DNA of 64,000 nt from Scatophagus argus (lineage: Eukaryota; Chordata; Actinopteri; Scatophagidae): assembly GCF_020382885.2 (NCBI RefSeq), contig NC_058508.1, positions 10,019,917 through 10,083,916 of the forward strand, read 5' to 3'. Under the pieces are notes generated by a model. The model was not told where the DNA came from, did no database searches, and saw only the letters and a program-made list of their open reading frames with translations. The translations under genes were made by a program, and so were the position numbers. This document shows positions 19,781-31,051 of this stretch, one piece after another (position 1 is the stretch's first letter; each line of letters begins with the position of its first letter).

Positions 19781-20777
19781 AAACACACAAAATACAATAA
19801 GGATTACTTGTTGATTAGTTGACCAAATACAGGACAACAAAATGTCTGCTGAAAATATAGTATTATTGTATTATTATTATTAACTGATTGATAACAATAA
19901 TAATAATAATAATAAGCCAGAATAATGTCTGTAAATTATGTGGAATCTAAAGTGAGTGATGAGAGTTGCAGATGTTACAGTTTCTTCAGTGTTTTTCTCT
20001 CCTCATTTCTTGAAATCACACTTTAAGATCAGATGTTCTGATGTTCAGATGTAATTTTCTTTATTTTATTTTGTGAGCACAAGTTTGAATTCCTGAGCAG
20101 TTTTTTTCACTGAAAACATTAAAAATCTTGTCTGCTAACCAGCAGCATCAGATTGAAATTTTGATACTTTTTACGTGATACCATTTTTCTGACCGATCAC
20201 AGCTATATGAGAACTGACTGGCTGCTGTCCCTGTATTTCTGTGTGCAGCAAATACAGTAAGTCAATCAATAAATGAATTAAATGTAGTGAATACAAAAAT
20301 CTGTGCTCGGAAGTAATTCATGAATGTGATGTAGGAGATGCTGAGAGGAAGTCAATTCTTTGAGGAAAAGAGCTCACATCATATTTAAAGTGTGTTTCAG
20401 TGATTTTACAACAAGCTTTCTTCTTTGTTGCTCCTTTTGCTTCCATCAGTGCACATCACCATTACTAATGCAAATGCTGATTTATGTGGTTTATGTTTTA
20501 ATTAAGAACAATGATAATATTTTTCATTGCACAGGAAGTGACAGAATGTTTAAATATTAAACTGATGTCAAAACAACACATTGAGGCATTCACAGTAAAA
20601 GCAAAGATTACAGTTGTAGGGACATTATCAAAATGTTCCAGCTGAGTGTGTAATGAAGATAAAATATCACATGTAAATCAGAGGTGATTTCCAGGCATGT
20701 TTTCACTCTGCAGATATAATAACAGTCAACAGACTCTTCTATTGGCTCCAGTCACACCAACATTGATGTTTGATTGT
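19781..20777. other. Type beta flank between V11 and V12
   Basis: Diverged copy of the flank after V05, V17 and V33, ending in B promoter-upstream sequence. No gene is seen. Confidence 0.55.
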
Positions 20778-20871
20778 ATGCAAACTCAGTGAGCTTCCTT
20801 GTTCCTCAGCTATAAAAACTTCACATCAGGCTGTCAGTGGAGTTCACAGCACGTCAGTTTCAACATAAACC

Positions 20872-21298
20872 ATGTTTTCTGTAGCTCTGCTGCTGCTGTT
20901 GGCAGCTGGATGTGAGTCTCTGTGGATTTGTCAAAGTCAGCAGTTCTTCTTTTGCAGTATAACTTGATCATTTGTTCCAAAACATTTTCTCTTTTCAACA
21001 GGTGTGAAGTGTGAACAGTTGACACAGCCAGCCTCTGTGACTGTGCAGCCAGGTCAACGTCTGACCATCACCTGTCAGGTCTCTTATGATGTTAGCAGCT
21101 ACTACACAAACTGGATCAGACAGCCTGCAGGGAAAGAACTGGAGTGGATTGGAATGAGAGCTGGATCCTACACATACTACAAAGATTCTCTGAAGAACAA
21201 GTTCAGTATTGATTTAGACTCCTCCAGCAAAACAGTGACTCTAAATGGACAGAATGTGCAGCCTGAAGACTCTGCTGTGTATTTCTGTGCCAGAGAGA
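20872..21298 (+). CDS. IGHV: VH segment V12, subgroup B2, intact
   Basis: Exon 1 20872-20911, V exon 21002-21298. CDR1 is YDVSSYY, CDR2 RAGSYT, and it ends YFCARET. FR2 reads AGKELEWIG with Glu for Gly. The octamer-like ATGCAAAC is at 20778-20785 and TATAAAA from 20811. Coding sequence and promoter are family B, but the RSS and 3' flank are the CACAGTG type shared with A2. Confidence 0.95.
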
Positions 21299-21337
21299 CA
21301 CAGTGAGAAACAACAAGAGGAGACTCATACAAAAACT
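21299..21337 (+). other. 23-RSS of V12, A2/B2 type
   Basis: CACAGTG, 23 bp starting AGAAACAACAAGAGG, ACAAAAACT. Confidence 0.94.
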
Positions 21338-21398
21338 AGTTCCTCTATTTACACCACTGGGAACATTCAGTTGTGTCGGTATCAATTAATTAATTTAA

Positions 21399-21443
21399 CA
21401 ATAATAATAATAATAATAATTATTATTATTATTATTATTATTA
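21399..21443. repeat. Palindromic AAT/ATT microsatellite
   Basis: About seven AAT units run straight into about seven ATT units, a near-perfect inverted repeat with no loop. Confidence 0.9.
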
Positions 21444-22201
21444 CTGATCAAATTTTCTTTATCATTGTGGTAAAACTGTGTCCATGTGCCTTTTTAAGTA
21501 TATACATGAAGATCATGCTTCTGATATTGAAATTTACATTCTGGCAAATTTTAAAAATGTAAAGATTTACACATTATTTTAAATGGAAGTTCGAAGTTAC
21601 AACGATGTATTGCTCATTGCAAGAAATTGCAGATATTTTATATAAAAAAGACTCAAATAGCAAGTCCAGTCAGACCACAGCAGCCTCCCAGTTTACTGAC
21701 GTCCAGACTGTGACTACGCTGAGATGAGAAAACCAGAGAACTGAAGCCAGCAGGAACGATCTGCTGTGCTGCTTGGCTGAACATGAAAGAGCAACAAGTG
21801 CAGATGTTTCTCTGATTAAAAGACCAACTTAAACATTCATTGTTGCATCAATAGTTCAATTTTTATTTGCTCGTGCAATTTTGTTTTAATTTTATTTACA
21901 GCAATAATTGTTTAGTTTATTTTGACATATTTTGTTCAGGGTTCTTCAGCTTCCTTGACAAGGTGAAAAGGTCTTTAAATGGTTGTGAAAAATATTTTTA
22001 ATTGAAAATACTTTTATTGTTCTTGTTGCTTTTTAAGCAGTATAGTTTAGGACGAGCAGTTTATCATATTATTATCCAGTGATGGTCTGAATAAATGATG
22101 TCAACAAGCATTCAGTTGGCTGGTGATGCATGAGTATATTAAGAATAAATGAACAGTGAAAATGCTTGCAAACTCATCAAAAAAGATTTCCCTCCCAAAA
22201 A
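21444..22201. other. Type gamma then delta flank before V13
   Basis: It matches the flanks after V18 and V31, then delta flank up to the TTTCCCTCCC block, where it joins V13 FR2 directly. No gene is seen. Confidence 0.6.
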
Positions 22202-22402
22202 ATGACCTGGGTCAGACAGGCTCCTGGAAAAGGACTAGAGTTGGTTGCCTGGGTTGAAAATGATAACGATGAGAAACGCTACTCTCAGTCAGTCCAAGGC
22301 CGGTTTACCATCTCCAGAGATGACAGCAGACAGCAGGTGTATCTGCAGATGAACAGTCTGAAGACTGAAGATTCTGCTGTTTATTATTGCACTCGGGAGC
22401 TG
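22202..22402 (+). pseudogene. IGHV: VH segment V13, family A, 5' half deleted
   Basis: The segment begins at the end of CDR1 ([14 protein letters not shown]). It continues with CDR2 VENDNDEK, a complete FR3 and YYCTREL. Promoter, leader, FR1 and most of CDR1 are gone; upstream flank that should lie far 5' is joined directly. CDR2 and the LEL (not LEW) motif are identical to V28, its intact duplicate. The RSS is perfect, so it could still be cut by RAG but would give no usable chain. Confidence 0.92.
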
Positions 22403-22441
22403 CACAGTGACTGGAGCTATTTGAGCAGCTGTACAAAAACC
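22403..22441 (+). other. 23-RSS of V13
   Basis: CACAGTG, 23 bp with CAGCTG, consensus ACAAAAACC, on a dead V. Confidence 0.94.
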
Positions 22442-22444
22442 TTC

Positions 22445-22558
22445 AGTCACATTGGCTCCAGTCAGACCAACACTGAAGGTTGATTGTATGCAAACTCAGT
22501 GACCTTCCTTGTTCCTCAGCTATAAAATCTTCACATCAGGCTGTCAGCAGCAGAGCGT
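22445..22558 (+). promoter_or_regulatory. Orphan family B promoter right after V13
   Basis: It holds ATTGGCTCC (inverted CCAAT), ATGCAAAC at 22488-22495, and TATAAAA at 22521. It stops at the usual transcript start region. No leader or V exon follows; a repeat begins at 22559. The same arrangement follows V28. Confidence 0.8.
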
Positions 22559-24030
22559 ATTCAGGCCTAGTTTTTTCCGCTGTTTTTTGATTATTTTAGC
22601 ACTACCACTCGTTCCCATTTCTCCCCCACATTCATTTAGGTTTAATTCCTGTTGTTTCAGTTAAATTTAATTTATGATAGAAATAAAGCATCTGTATTTT
22701 TCTCCACTACATGGACTTCTTTAAATTGTTTGGCTGCTGCATTACAGCTTCCAGTATCCCCCCAGACTCCACCTCAATGGGGGCGTAACAATGATGATGA
22801 TCTATGATTTGATAACTTGAAAACCTTTTTCATAATCAAAAACATCCTAATATATATATTTATAACACATATTTGTTAATCTGGAGACTGACAAGATGTT
22901 GTATGTGGTCACTGGGATGATTTAGTTTATTTATTATTATTTATTATTTATTTGAATTCCCATTAACCATTGGCAAAGTAAGAGCTACAGTTTTGGCATC
23001 CACACAAGTAAAAATCACATTATAATATCCAAAGGAAAAACAAAAAATGTACAACATTAAATCTATGAATGACAATGACAACGACCCACATTGTAACTTA
23101 AAAAACCTGAAAAGCATTTGATTCAGCTCAAAAAGCACAGTTCCTTTAGTTCAGCAATAATGGTGACTGCTTGAGAAAGCAGAATAAAATAAACACAAAT
23201 CTAAAACTCGACCAGGTTTCTTATCAGCAAGAAACTTCTTATCAGCTCTGTCCCATTTGGTATTTCTTCTTTTTGCGTGACTGATGGTAAACCACCATGA
23301 CCAGACAATATGGCTGCAGAGAGCTTGTGACTCAACCGCACATACAAGAGGTTTTATGAATTAGTTAAATTCAAATTAATACAATTTAAAAGTAATACAC
23401 AACAAGCATTACAACCCGTAGTACATCATAAATAAAGATACATCAGTGATTGTTGGTTTAATGTTAGTCATGAATACCTGCCAGGGAAAAACATCAAACA
23501 GGTTGCTGCTTCCTTTGTTTTTCTCATCAGAAGCTGAAAAAAATTCCCTCTCTTTGTCAGACTCAAACATTTAGATGTTATAAATATTTTGAAAAATGCT
23601 GATTTACTCTCACCATCACAGAGTCTTTTCAGAGCTTTTTTTACATGAAAATGCGAAATGGTTTCATATTTTTTTTTGAGCCAAACTTTACTTTTTATCA
23701 CTGTAAGACTCCTGTTCGAGTTGATTTCATTGTTTTTTTCTGGTACTCCTGTTTGTGTTTTTACTTTTTACTGCTGCTTACAAAAACAAAAATCAGATGT
23801 TTTCATTGTCACACAACCCACCCCACACTGACTGCATGAAGGAACACATTGATTATACATTTTTATTTTTTAAAGCAGGAACTTTTTCCTGGATCTCACT
23901 GACTTCTGTCTTGTTTGTCTTGTTCAGTCACTCCTGGTCTCTCAGTGTTACCAACATTTGAATATATTCCATCCTTTCAGCTGATAATCAATCAGTTCAC
24001 CATTTCTTTCAGTCCTGTGAGGAGGAGTCA
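22559..24030. other. Duplicated intergenic block, left copy
   Basis: It matches 53432-53891 plus 54958-55691; the first part has a third copy at 49946-50358. It includes the empty target AATAT (23024-23028) of the solo LTR. No gene is seen. 23740-23990 is not present in the right copy. Confidence 0.7.
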
Positions 24031-24206
24031 ATGCAAAGCCTGATCTCGTTGCACACATTTCTGCTCCGAGTGGAGGCACTAAACTTTATTCCACATCAGT
24101 CCAGAATCGTTTCACCATCTCCAGAGACAACAACGTGGACCAGGTGTATCTGCAGATGAACAGCCTGACGATTGAAGACTCTGCTGTTTATTATTGTGCT
24201 CGAAGC
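24031..24206 (+). pseudogene. IGHV: VH segment V14, family D, 5' half deleted
   Basis: The octamer-like ATGCAAAG (24031-24038) is followed within 10 bp by the end of FR2. It then reads [38 protein letters not shown], and YYCARSH. Leader, FR1 and CDR1 are deleted. The coding remainder starts at about 24048. Its duplicate V29 keeps exactly the part missing here and lacks the 3' part. Confidence 0.9.
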
Positions 24207-24245
24207 CACAGTGATACAGGAAGCCACAGAGCTGTTCACAAACTA
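24207..24245 (+). other. 23-RSS of V14
   Basis: CACAGTG, 23 bp, CACAAACTA (poor nonamer; reading the spacer as 22 bp does not improve it much). Confidence 0.7.
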
Positions 24246-25109
24246 CTGCAGATGTCATGACAGTCACTGAAAGAAAGTGCTGCACACACAAGCTGTTATT
24301 GAAATAATCCCAAATAGAGAATATTTGATGTGACCTCCCACACTGAATTTCTGTCACATTTTGTCTTCAGTTTACACATCATCAGGTTGACTATCTCATT
24401 ATGAGGCTGAGCAGCACTTTAGCTGTAAGAGCAACAACAAAACCCCTCATGATGGCGGCCAAAAGGACCGACTAAAACATTCATCTATCCATCAATAATT
24501 CAGCAATAATTGTTTAGTTTATTTAGACATATTTTGTTCAGGGTTCTTCAGCTTCCTTGACAAGGTGAAAAGGTCCTTGTATTTCTTCAATATTTTTGTA
24601 CAAATATATGAAAAATGTTTTTAATTGAAAATACTTTTATTGTTCTTGTCATTTTATAAGCAGTATAACATGAGAAGTTGATCATATTTTTATCCAGTGA
24701 TGGTCTGAATAAATGATGTCAACAGTGAAAATAAGGAAAAAAAAATGAGAAAATCATAAAAATAGATTTCCCTCCTAATGAATGCATGAATTATTTTTGT
24801 GACACAGTAACACCATAATAATAAAAATAATAATAATGTTCATTTTGATAAAACAATAATAATCATACTATTCCAAGACAGTAATACTCAACTATTTTCT
24901 TGTTTCATGGCACACATTCAAGTATTGAAATGTTCCACAGAAACATGAAATAAAACAAGAATAATAACAACATCAGTTCCTCTGAAAATCAAAAATGTGG
25001 AAAAAAAGATAATAAATTGGCACTTTTTAGTTTGGATCAGTGAGGATCAAGAACCACAAGGTAAAACAACCAGTCTGACCTGATTTGTGCATTTTATGAG
25101 GAGGAGTCA
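24246..25109. other. Type delta flank between V14 and V15
   Basis: Close duplicate of 56166-56996 (V29-V30). It contains short ATA-rich runs near 24812-24860. No gene is seen. Confidence 0.65.
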
Positions 25110-25189
25110 ATGCAAAACTCAGATGTCTTCCACCTCTACTTATGTGACTGCAGAGAGGAGGACAGAGAACAGTGGACACACAGTTTAAC

Positions 25190-25630
25190 ATGATGGACTA
25201 TAGGACAGGACTTCTGCTTTTAACTGTCTGCTGGGCAGGTGAAGAATATTCATTCATCATAATTTGTTGTTTGAATTTCATTTTTCATCTTTCATCTTCT
25301 AATGTTATCTTTTTGCTTTGTCAGGTGTTGATGGTCAGACTCTGACAGAATCTGAACCAGTGGTTAAAAGGCCTGGAGAATCTCACAGATTGACCTGTAC
25401 AGCCTCTGGATTCACATTCAGCAGCCACAGCATGCACTGGGTCAGACAGGCTCCTGGAAAAGGACTGGAGTGGGTTGCTTATATTAGCGGTGGCAGTAGC
25501 TACATCTTCTACTCTCAGTCAGTCCAAGGCCGGTTTACCATCTCCAGAGACAACAGCAGACAGCAGGTGTATCTGCAGATGAACAGTCTGAAGACTGAAG
25601 ATTCTGCTGTTTATTATTGTGCTCGAGACT
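25190..25630 (+). CDS. IGHV: VH segment V15, family A, intact
   Basis: Exon 1 25190-25238, V exon 25325-25630. CDR1 is GFTFSSHS (shared with V17), CDR2 ISGGSSYI, and it ends YYCARDS. The octamer-like ATGCAAAA is at 25110-25117. By position it is the duplicate of V30, but both CDRs differ, so the pair has diversified. Confidence 0.95.
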
Positions 25631-25669
25631 CACAGTGACTGGAGTTGGTTGAGCAGCTGCACAAAATCC
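25631..25669 (+). other. 23-RSS of V15
   Basis: CACAGTG, 23 bp with CAGCTG, ACAAAATCC. Confidence 0.95.
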
Positions 25670-25671
25670 TA

Positions 25672-26200
25672 CAGTATGTCATGTCCTGGTTTTCTGTCCT
25701 TTTGTTTTTGAATCCGTGTGTCACGTTTCTTGTGTTTCCATGTTTTATGTTTGAGTCCATGTGCCATCTTTCATGTTTGTCTTCTCATGTGTTTTCATGT
25801 TTTATGTTCAAGGTTTCTGTCACGTCCTGGTTCTCTGTCTTTTGGTTTTTGAGTCCTTGTGTCATGTTCCATGTGTGTCTTGTGTTTCCATGTGTTATAT
25901 TCAAGGTTTTTGTCATGTCCTGTTTTATTTTGAAAGTGTCTCTTCCCCTGTGTGCCCTGTTTTCATGTAGCTTTGCTTTTGGTTTTCCTGATTGTTTTCT
26001 CCCTCCTAATGTGTGTCACCTGTGTCTTATTGTCTTGTCTATTTAGTCCTTGTCTTCCCAGCCACCTTTTGTCAGAGAGTTTTTGATTGTATTCATGCCA
26101 TCTCAAGATTTCCATGTCCTGGTTTTCCATGCCATGTTTTGCCAGGAGTTAATGCCACAGTAAGTGTGTGCTGTTTTGAGTTTTGCTTCTTGTTAAATAA
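25672..26200. repeat. T/G-rich degenerate tandem repeat
   Basis: The motif GTCATGTCCTG recurs at about 25677, 25819 and 25912, with intervening TTTGAGTCC, GTGTTTCCATG and TATGTTCAAGG modules repeated in varied order. It ends near a TTAAATAAAGACC signal. Long open frames here follow base bias, not a protein. The element family is not recognised. Confidence 0.6.
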
Positions 26201-26313
26201 AGACCATAGTGATGATCTCTTGGGGACCAAACATGAAGATTTTTTATTTAATAGTTTTGATAAGATATATTTATATTGCTTTTTTTAAAATTGTGTAATT
26301 GATAAATTCTTTT

Positions 26314-26679
26314 GGGGCGGCACGGTGGTGCAGTGGTTAGCACTGTCGCCTCATAGCAAGAGGGTTCCAGGTTCGAATCCCGGTCTGGGCCCTTCTATGT
26401 GGAGTTTGCATGTTCTCCCTGTGCCTGCATGGGTTTTCTTCGGGTTCTCCGGCTTCCTCCCACAATACCAAAAACATGCACATTAGGTTAATTGGCTACT
26501 CTAAATTGCCCCTAGGTGTGAGTGTGAGAGTGTGTGGTTGTTTGTCTTTGTGTGTTGGCCCTGCGATTGACTGGCGACCAGTCCAGGGTGTACCCCGCCT
26601 CTCGCCCGTAGTCAGCTGGGATAGGCTCCAGCTCCCCCCGCGACCCTGACGGATAAGCGGTATAGAAGATGGATGGATG
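26314..26679 (+). mobile_element. Complete tRNA-headed SINE
   Basis: A 366-bp element with a head resembling a tRNA gene (GCACGGTGGTGCAGTGG, B box GGTTCGAATCC) and a GGATGGATGG tail. It is flanked by 13-bp target-site duplications GATAAATTCTTTT (26301-26313 and 26680-26692), showing LINE-type insertion. Four other partial copies lie at 1, 19508, 37316 and 41614. Confidence 0.88.
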
Positions 26680-26692
26680 GATAAATTCTTTT

Positions 26693-27802
26693 ATATTTAT
26701 CTTACATGGGATATTTTTTTATAAATAATTTTAACAAGACAATACAAGACACAATAACAATCATTGCTGAAGAAACGGCCACAGACAGCATAACAATGAA
26801 GTTGTTGAAAATAAACTTAAACTAAACAAAGCCACAAATTGAAACAATACATTTTTTGTCAATTTTGTGGAATCTAAAATGACTCATGATGCTGACAATT
26901 AATGTTTTAGTTTCTTGTATAAAACCACTAGAGGGCAGTCAGTGTCAAGTTTCTGTCTCCTCTGTCACTAAAAGGAGACACTCAGTTTAATCCTCCTGCT
27001 GCTCATGTGCACTGGATGTTGGAGCTGAAACTCTTCTACCTTTAACAAAAGTCATTTATTAACTTGACACTTCATTGAATAATGAAGTGTGACTACAAGG
27101 TGTTTACCATCACCAGTAAGAAGGAGTGCAGGAATAATCCTGTGCTTTCATGTGTTAGAATTTGTGTTGTTTTTTTCTACATTTTATTTATTGATTTATT
27201 TACTTGGAGAAAACAGAAAACAATAAAAATAATAAACAATCTCTGATTCACAAATCATGATGTTTAAATGCTTGGCGACTGTTTGTATTTCTGATTAAAC
27301 CACACATAAAGGTGCTAATCAACTAAAGCAACTTATGATAATAGTTTTCATCTAATCTTAAAGATTTAGTTTTCACATTTTGTCATCAAAATTTCAATTC
27401 CAGCTGCTGTTTTTCTCCAAGTTTTGCAACTTGCAACCACTGAAACCTGCAATAAATCTTATCTTTGTGCACAATCACACACACATTTACATAATAAGAA
27501 TGAACTCCAATGATATTCAGTGTTAAGAATATAATTATATGAAATTTCACTACTACTACTACTACTTGTTAATTTAAAATTATTGTCAATTCAATTCACT
27601 TATGCACCAATAGCTTACAGTAAAATCAAAGATAACAGTTGTAGGGACATTATCAAAATGTTCCAGCTGAGCATGTAATGAAGTTAAAATATCACATGTA
27701 AATCAGAGGTGATTTCCAGGTATGTTTTCACTCTGCAGATATAATAACAGTCAACACACTCTTCTATTGGCTCCAGTCACACCAACATTGATGTTTGATT
27801 GT
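26693..27802. other. Flank between the SINE and V16
   Basis: 26794-27050 resembles 4911-5060 and 57760-58000. A (CTA)n run sits at about 27550. The end is B promoter-upstream sequence. No gene is seen. Confidence 0.5.
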
Positions 27803-27896
27803 ATGCAAACTCAGTGAACTTCCTTGTTCCTCAGCTATAAAAACTTCACATCAGGCTGTCAGTGGAGTTCACAGCACGTCAGTTTCAACATAAACC

Positions 27897-28311
27897 ATGT
27901 TTTCTGTAGCTCTGCTGCTGCTGTTGGCAGCTGGATGTGAGTCTCTGTGGATTTGTCAAAGTCAGAAGTTCTTCTTTTGCAGTATAACTTGATCATTTGT
28001 TCCAAAACATTTTCTCTTTTCAACAGGTGTGAAGTGTGAACAGTTGACACAGCCAGCCTCTGTGACTGTGCAGCCAGGTCAACGTCTGACCATCACCTGT
28101 CAGGTCTCTTATTCTGTCAGCAGCTACTACACAGCTTGGATCAGACAGCCTGCAGGGAAAGGACTGGAGTGGATGAGCAGGGATACAGACATCAAAGATT
28201 CTCTAAAAGACAAGTTCAGCGTTAACTTAGACTCCTCCAGCAACACAGTGACTCTAAATGGACAGAATGTGCAGCCTGAAGACTCTGCTGTGTATTTCTG
28301 TGCCAGAGAGT
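27897..28311 (+). CDS. IGHV: VH segment V16, family B, intact, short CDR2
   Basis: Exon 1 27897-27936, V exon 28027-28311 (285 bp, four codons shorter than V10 or V12). CDR1 is YSVSSYY. The CDR2 region reads EWMSRDTDIKDSLKDKFSV, where relatives have EWIG plus a longer loop and YYKDSLKNKF. It ends YFCARES. Octamer-like ATGCAAAC at 27803-27810 and TATAAAA at 27836. V18 shares the short loop. Confidence 0.94.
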
Positions 28312-28350
28312 CACAGTAACACAAACCATCAGTGGAGCTGAACAAAAACC
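28312..28350 (+). other. 23-RSS of V16
   Basis: CACAGTA, 23 bp, ACAAAAACC. Confidence 0.94.
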
Positions 28351-28559
28351 CCTCAGTGCCTGAACACTTGGAACATGAAGCCACCAGAGGAGGAGCCGTC
28401 AAACCACTAATGACTTCAACACCAGTTCACTGTTAAAGAGACAGATAAAGCAGGGTGAAAGTATAAGGGAATATGGAATATGTGCCTTTATGTAATTATT
28501 ATAATATAAAAATATATATATAATATTTAATATTATGTATTAATATTATTTAATATAAA

Positions 28560-29015
28560 TATAATATACTCGGTCTTAGGCTGGACTCTTTTGAGACCGT
28601 GGTGGAGAGGAGGACACTGAACAAACTGTTATCCATCATGGACAATGAACAGCACCCTCTCCACCACACAGTAGACAGACAGCGGAGCACCGTCTCCCAC
28701 AGGCTGCTGCAGCTCCGCTGTCGAAGGGACAGATACAGGAAATCTTTCCTGCCACATGCCATCACACTGTACAATAACAGTTAAACTCTGGTCATAACAT
28801 ACAGTCACTACTACACACTTTACATTCTGCTGGCACCCTACACTCTACCTCTGCTTTATTTTGCACTACATTACACTGTTTACTGTTACTTTTTTATATA
28901 TATTGCCTTGTATATATATTTTATATATGCCACTTTATTTTGCTATTTACTTTTTGTTTAGCTTGTTGTGTGTATTGCTGCTGCTATCTATATAATGCTG
29001 CTGCTATATATATAA
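28560..29015 (+). mobile_element. LINE 3' end fragment, Rex1-like
   Basis: 28571-28784 encodes the C-terminus of the reverse transcriptase ORF (ETVVERRTLNKLLSIMDN then DRYRKSFLPHAITLYNNS) and ends in a stop. An AT-rich 3' tail follows. It is related to, but not the same subfamily as, the copy at 8968, and has the opposite orientation. Confidence 0.8.
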
Positions 29016-29452
29016 TATAAAATATAAATGATGAATGGATGAATCTGAAAACATTTGAAATTGTCAGGTTTAAAGTTTAAAGTTTAGACTTGTTTGAATC
29101 AAATTTAGTTGATTGGCGTCACAACTCCTACAATGTTTTCCAAGTCCAAGAAACCCAATGAAAAAATCCTTTACTAACGTGAATACAGAGAGGATGAAAA
29201 AAAACTCCACAAATCTTCTTTCATGCAATGGAAAAGAGTTTATGATTATGTTTCTGCCTTATTGAATAATTTATTTATCCTGGAAGAAAAACATGGGTAT
29301 TCATGACATCCATCTGAGGGTTATATGTTTCTCTTGAATTGTTTTCAAAGTTTAATTAATATTCTCAAATTCCGTTTTGATTCCTCTTGTTATTTACTTT
29401 CTTTTGATGAAAATGGTCTGACTTATGAGCACCACACAATGAGGAGGAGTCA
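29016..29452. other. Remainder of alpha flank before V17
   Basis: Pre-A flank with the usual GAAAAACATGGGTATTC block. The B-side part was displaced by the LINE. No gene is seen. Confidence 0.55.
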
Positions 29453-29532
29453 ATGCAAAACTCAGATGTCTTCCACCTCTACTTATGTGACTGCAGAGAG
29501 GAGGACAGAGAACAGTGGACACACAGTTTAAC

Positions 29533-29970
29533 ATGATGGACTATAGGACAGGACTGTTGCTTTTAACTGTCTGCTGGGCAGGTGAAGAATTTTTCTAAAT
29601 CTCTCTTGATGTTAACGTGAATTACATCCAATCATTAATGTAACTTTTATTTTTGCTTTGACAGGTGTTGATGGTCAGACTCTGACAGAATCTGAACCAG
29701 TGGTTAAAAGGCCTGGAGAATCTCACAGATTGACCTGTACAGCCTCTGGATTCACATTCAGCAGCCACAGCATGCACTGGGTCAGACAGGCTCCTGGAAA
29801 AGGACTGGAGTGGCTTGCTTATATCAGATATGACAGTGGCAGCATCTACTACTCTCAGTCAGTCCAAGGCCGGTTTACCATCTCCAGAGACAACAGCAGA
29901 CAGCAGGTGTATCTGCAGATGAACAGTCTGAAGACTGAAGATTCTGCTGTTTATTATTGTCCTCGACACT
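29533..29970 (+). CDS. IGHV: VH segment V17, family A, intact
   Basis: Exon 1 29533-29581, V exon 29665-29970. CDR1 is [11 protein letters not shown]2 IRYDSGSI (like V07), FR2 ends GLEWLA. The end is YYCPRHS, with Pro in place of the near-invariant Ala after Cys104. The octamer-like ATGCAAAA is at 29453-29460. Confidence 0.94.
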
Positions 29971-30009
29971 CACAGTGACTGGAGTTGGTGGAGCAGCTGC
30001 ACAAATTCC
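29971..30009 (+). other. 23-RSS of V17
   Basis: CACAGTG, 23 bp with CAGCTG, ACAAATTCC (one A changed in the core). Confidence 0.92.
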
Positions 30010-30957
30010 TACAGGAGTCATTTCTCACTCTGATGGAGTCCAAACAATGTATTTATGCTTTATACTTCATTTCAAATTGCAAATGCAAGTGATCTTTTTA
30101 AAATGAATTTAATGAGTTATGAGAAGTTTTTTGTCTTAAATTCCATTTATATTTTTAATAAAAAATACGGAATGTCCTGAAAGTGTTCATGAGAAATTTT
30201 GTTATTCAACAATACACACACGCACAAACATAAGCACATACAAAATACAATAAAGATTACATGTTGATTAGAGGACCAAATACAGGACAATAATGTGGCT
30301 GCTGAAACTACAATAATAATACCGATAATAATCATAATTATGATCAATAACCATAATCATAAGAATAATAATTGTTCTAAAAATTTGCCAGAATAATGTC
30401 TGTGTTTTTCTCTCCTCATTTATTGAAAGGAGACTCTATTATCAGTTGTTCTCAGTGATCTCAAATATAGTTTTCTTTATTTTATTTTATTTTAGTCCAA
30501 GTTTCAATTCTTGAGCAGCTTTTTTTTCCTGAAAATATTAAAAATCTTTTCTGCTAACCAGTTCATATCATATTTCATGTGTGTTTTAATCACTTGACAA
30601 CATGCTGAACACACTGTAAACATGGCTCCTTTCACTTCCATCAGTGCACATCAACATTGTTAATGCAATTCTGATTTTAGTTTAGATGAATTTTTATTAA
30701 GAATAATGATGATATTTGCCATTACGTAAAAAGCAACAGAATATTATAATAGAGTATTAAACTGTTGTTAAAACAACACATTGAGGATGGTTTACAGTAA
30801 AATCAAAGATTACAGCTGCATGGACATGAGTATGTAATGAAGATGAAATATCAAAAATTAGAGGTGATTTCCAGGCATGTTTTCACTCTGCAGATATAAT
30901 AACAGTCAACAGACTCTTCTATTGGCTCCAGTCACACCAACATTGATGTTTGATTGT
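30010..30957. other. Type beta flank between V17 and V18
   Basis: Copy of the V05 and V33 flanks; near 30710 it carries the empty site of the Rex1-like LINE. No gene is seen. Confidence 0.65.
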
Positions 30958-31051
30958 ATGCAAACTCAGTGAGCTTCCTTGTTCCTCAGCTATAAAAACT
31001 TCACATCAGGCTGTCAGTGGAGTTCACAGCACGTCAGTTTCAACATCAACC

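Noticed and set aside
25645-26288. Overlapping open frames rich in Cys, Phe and Val
   Set aside because: They arise from the T/G-rich repeat composition, in two overlapping frames.
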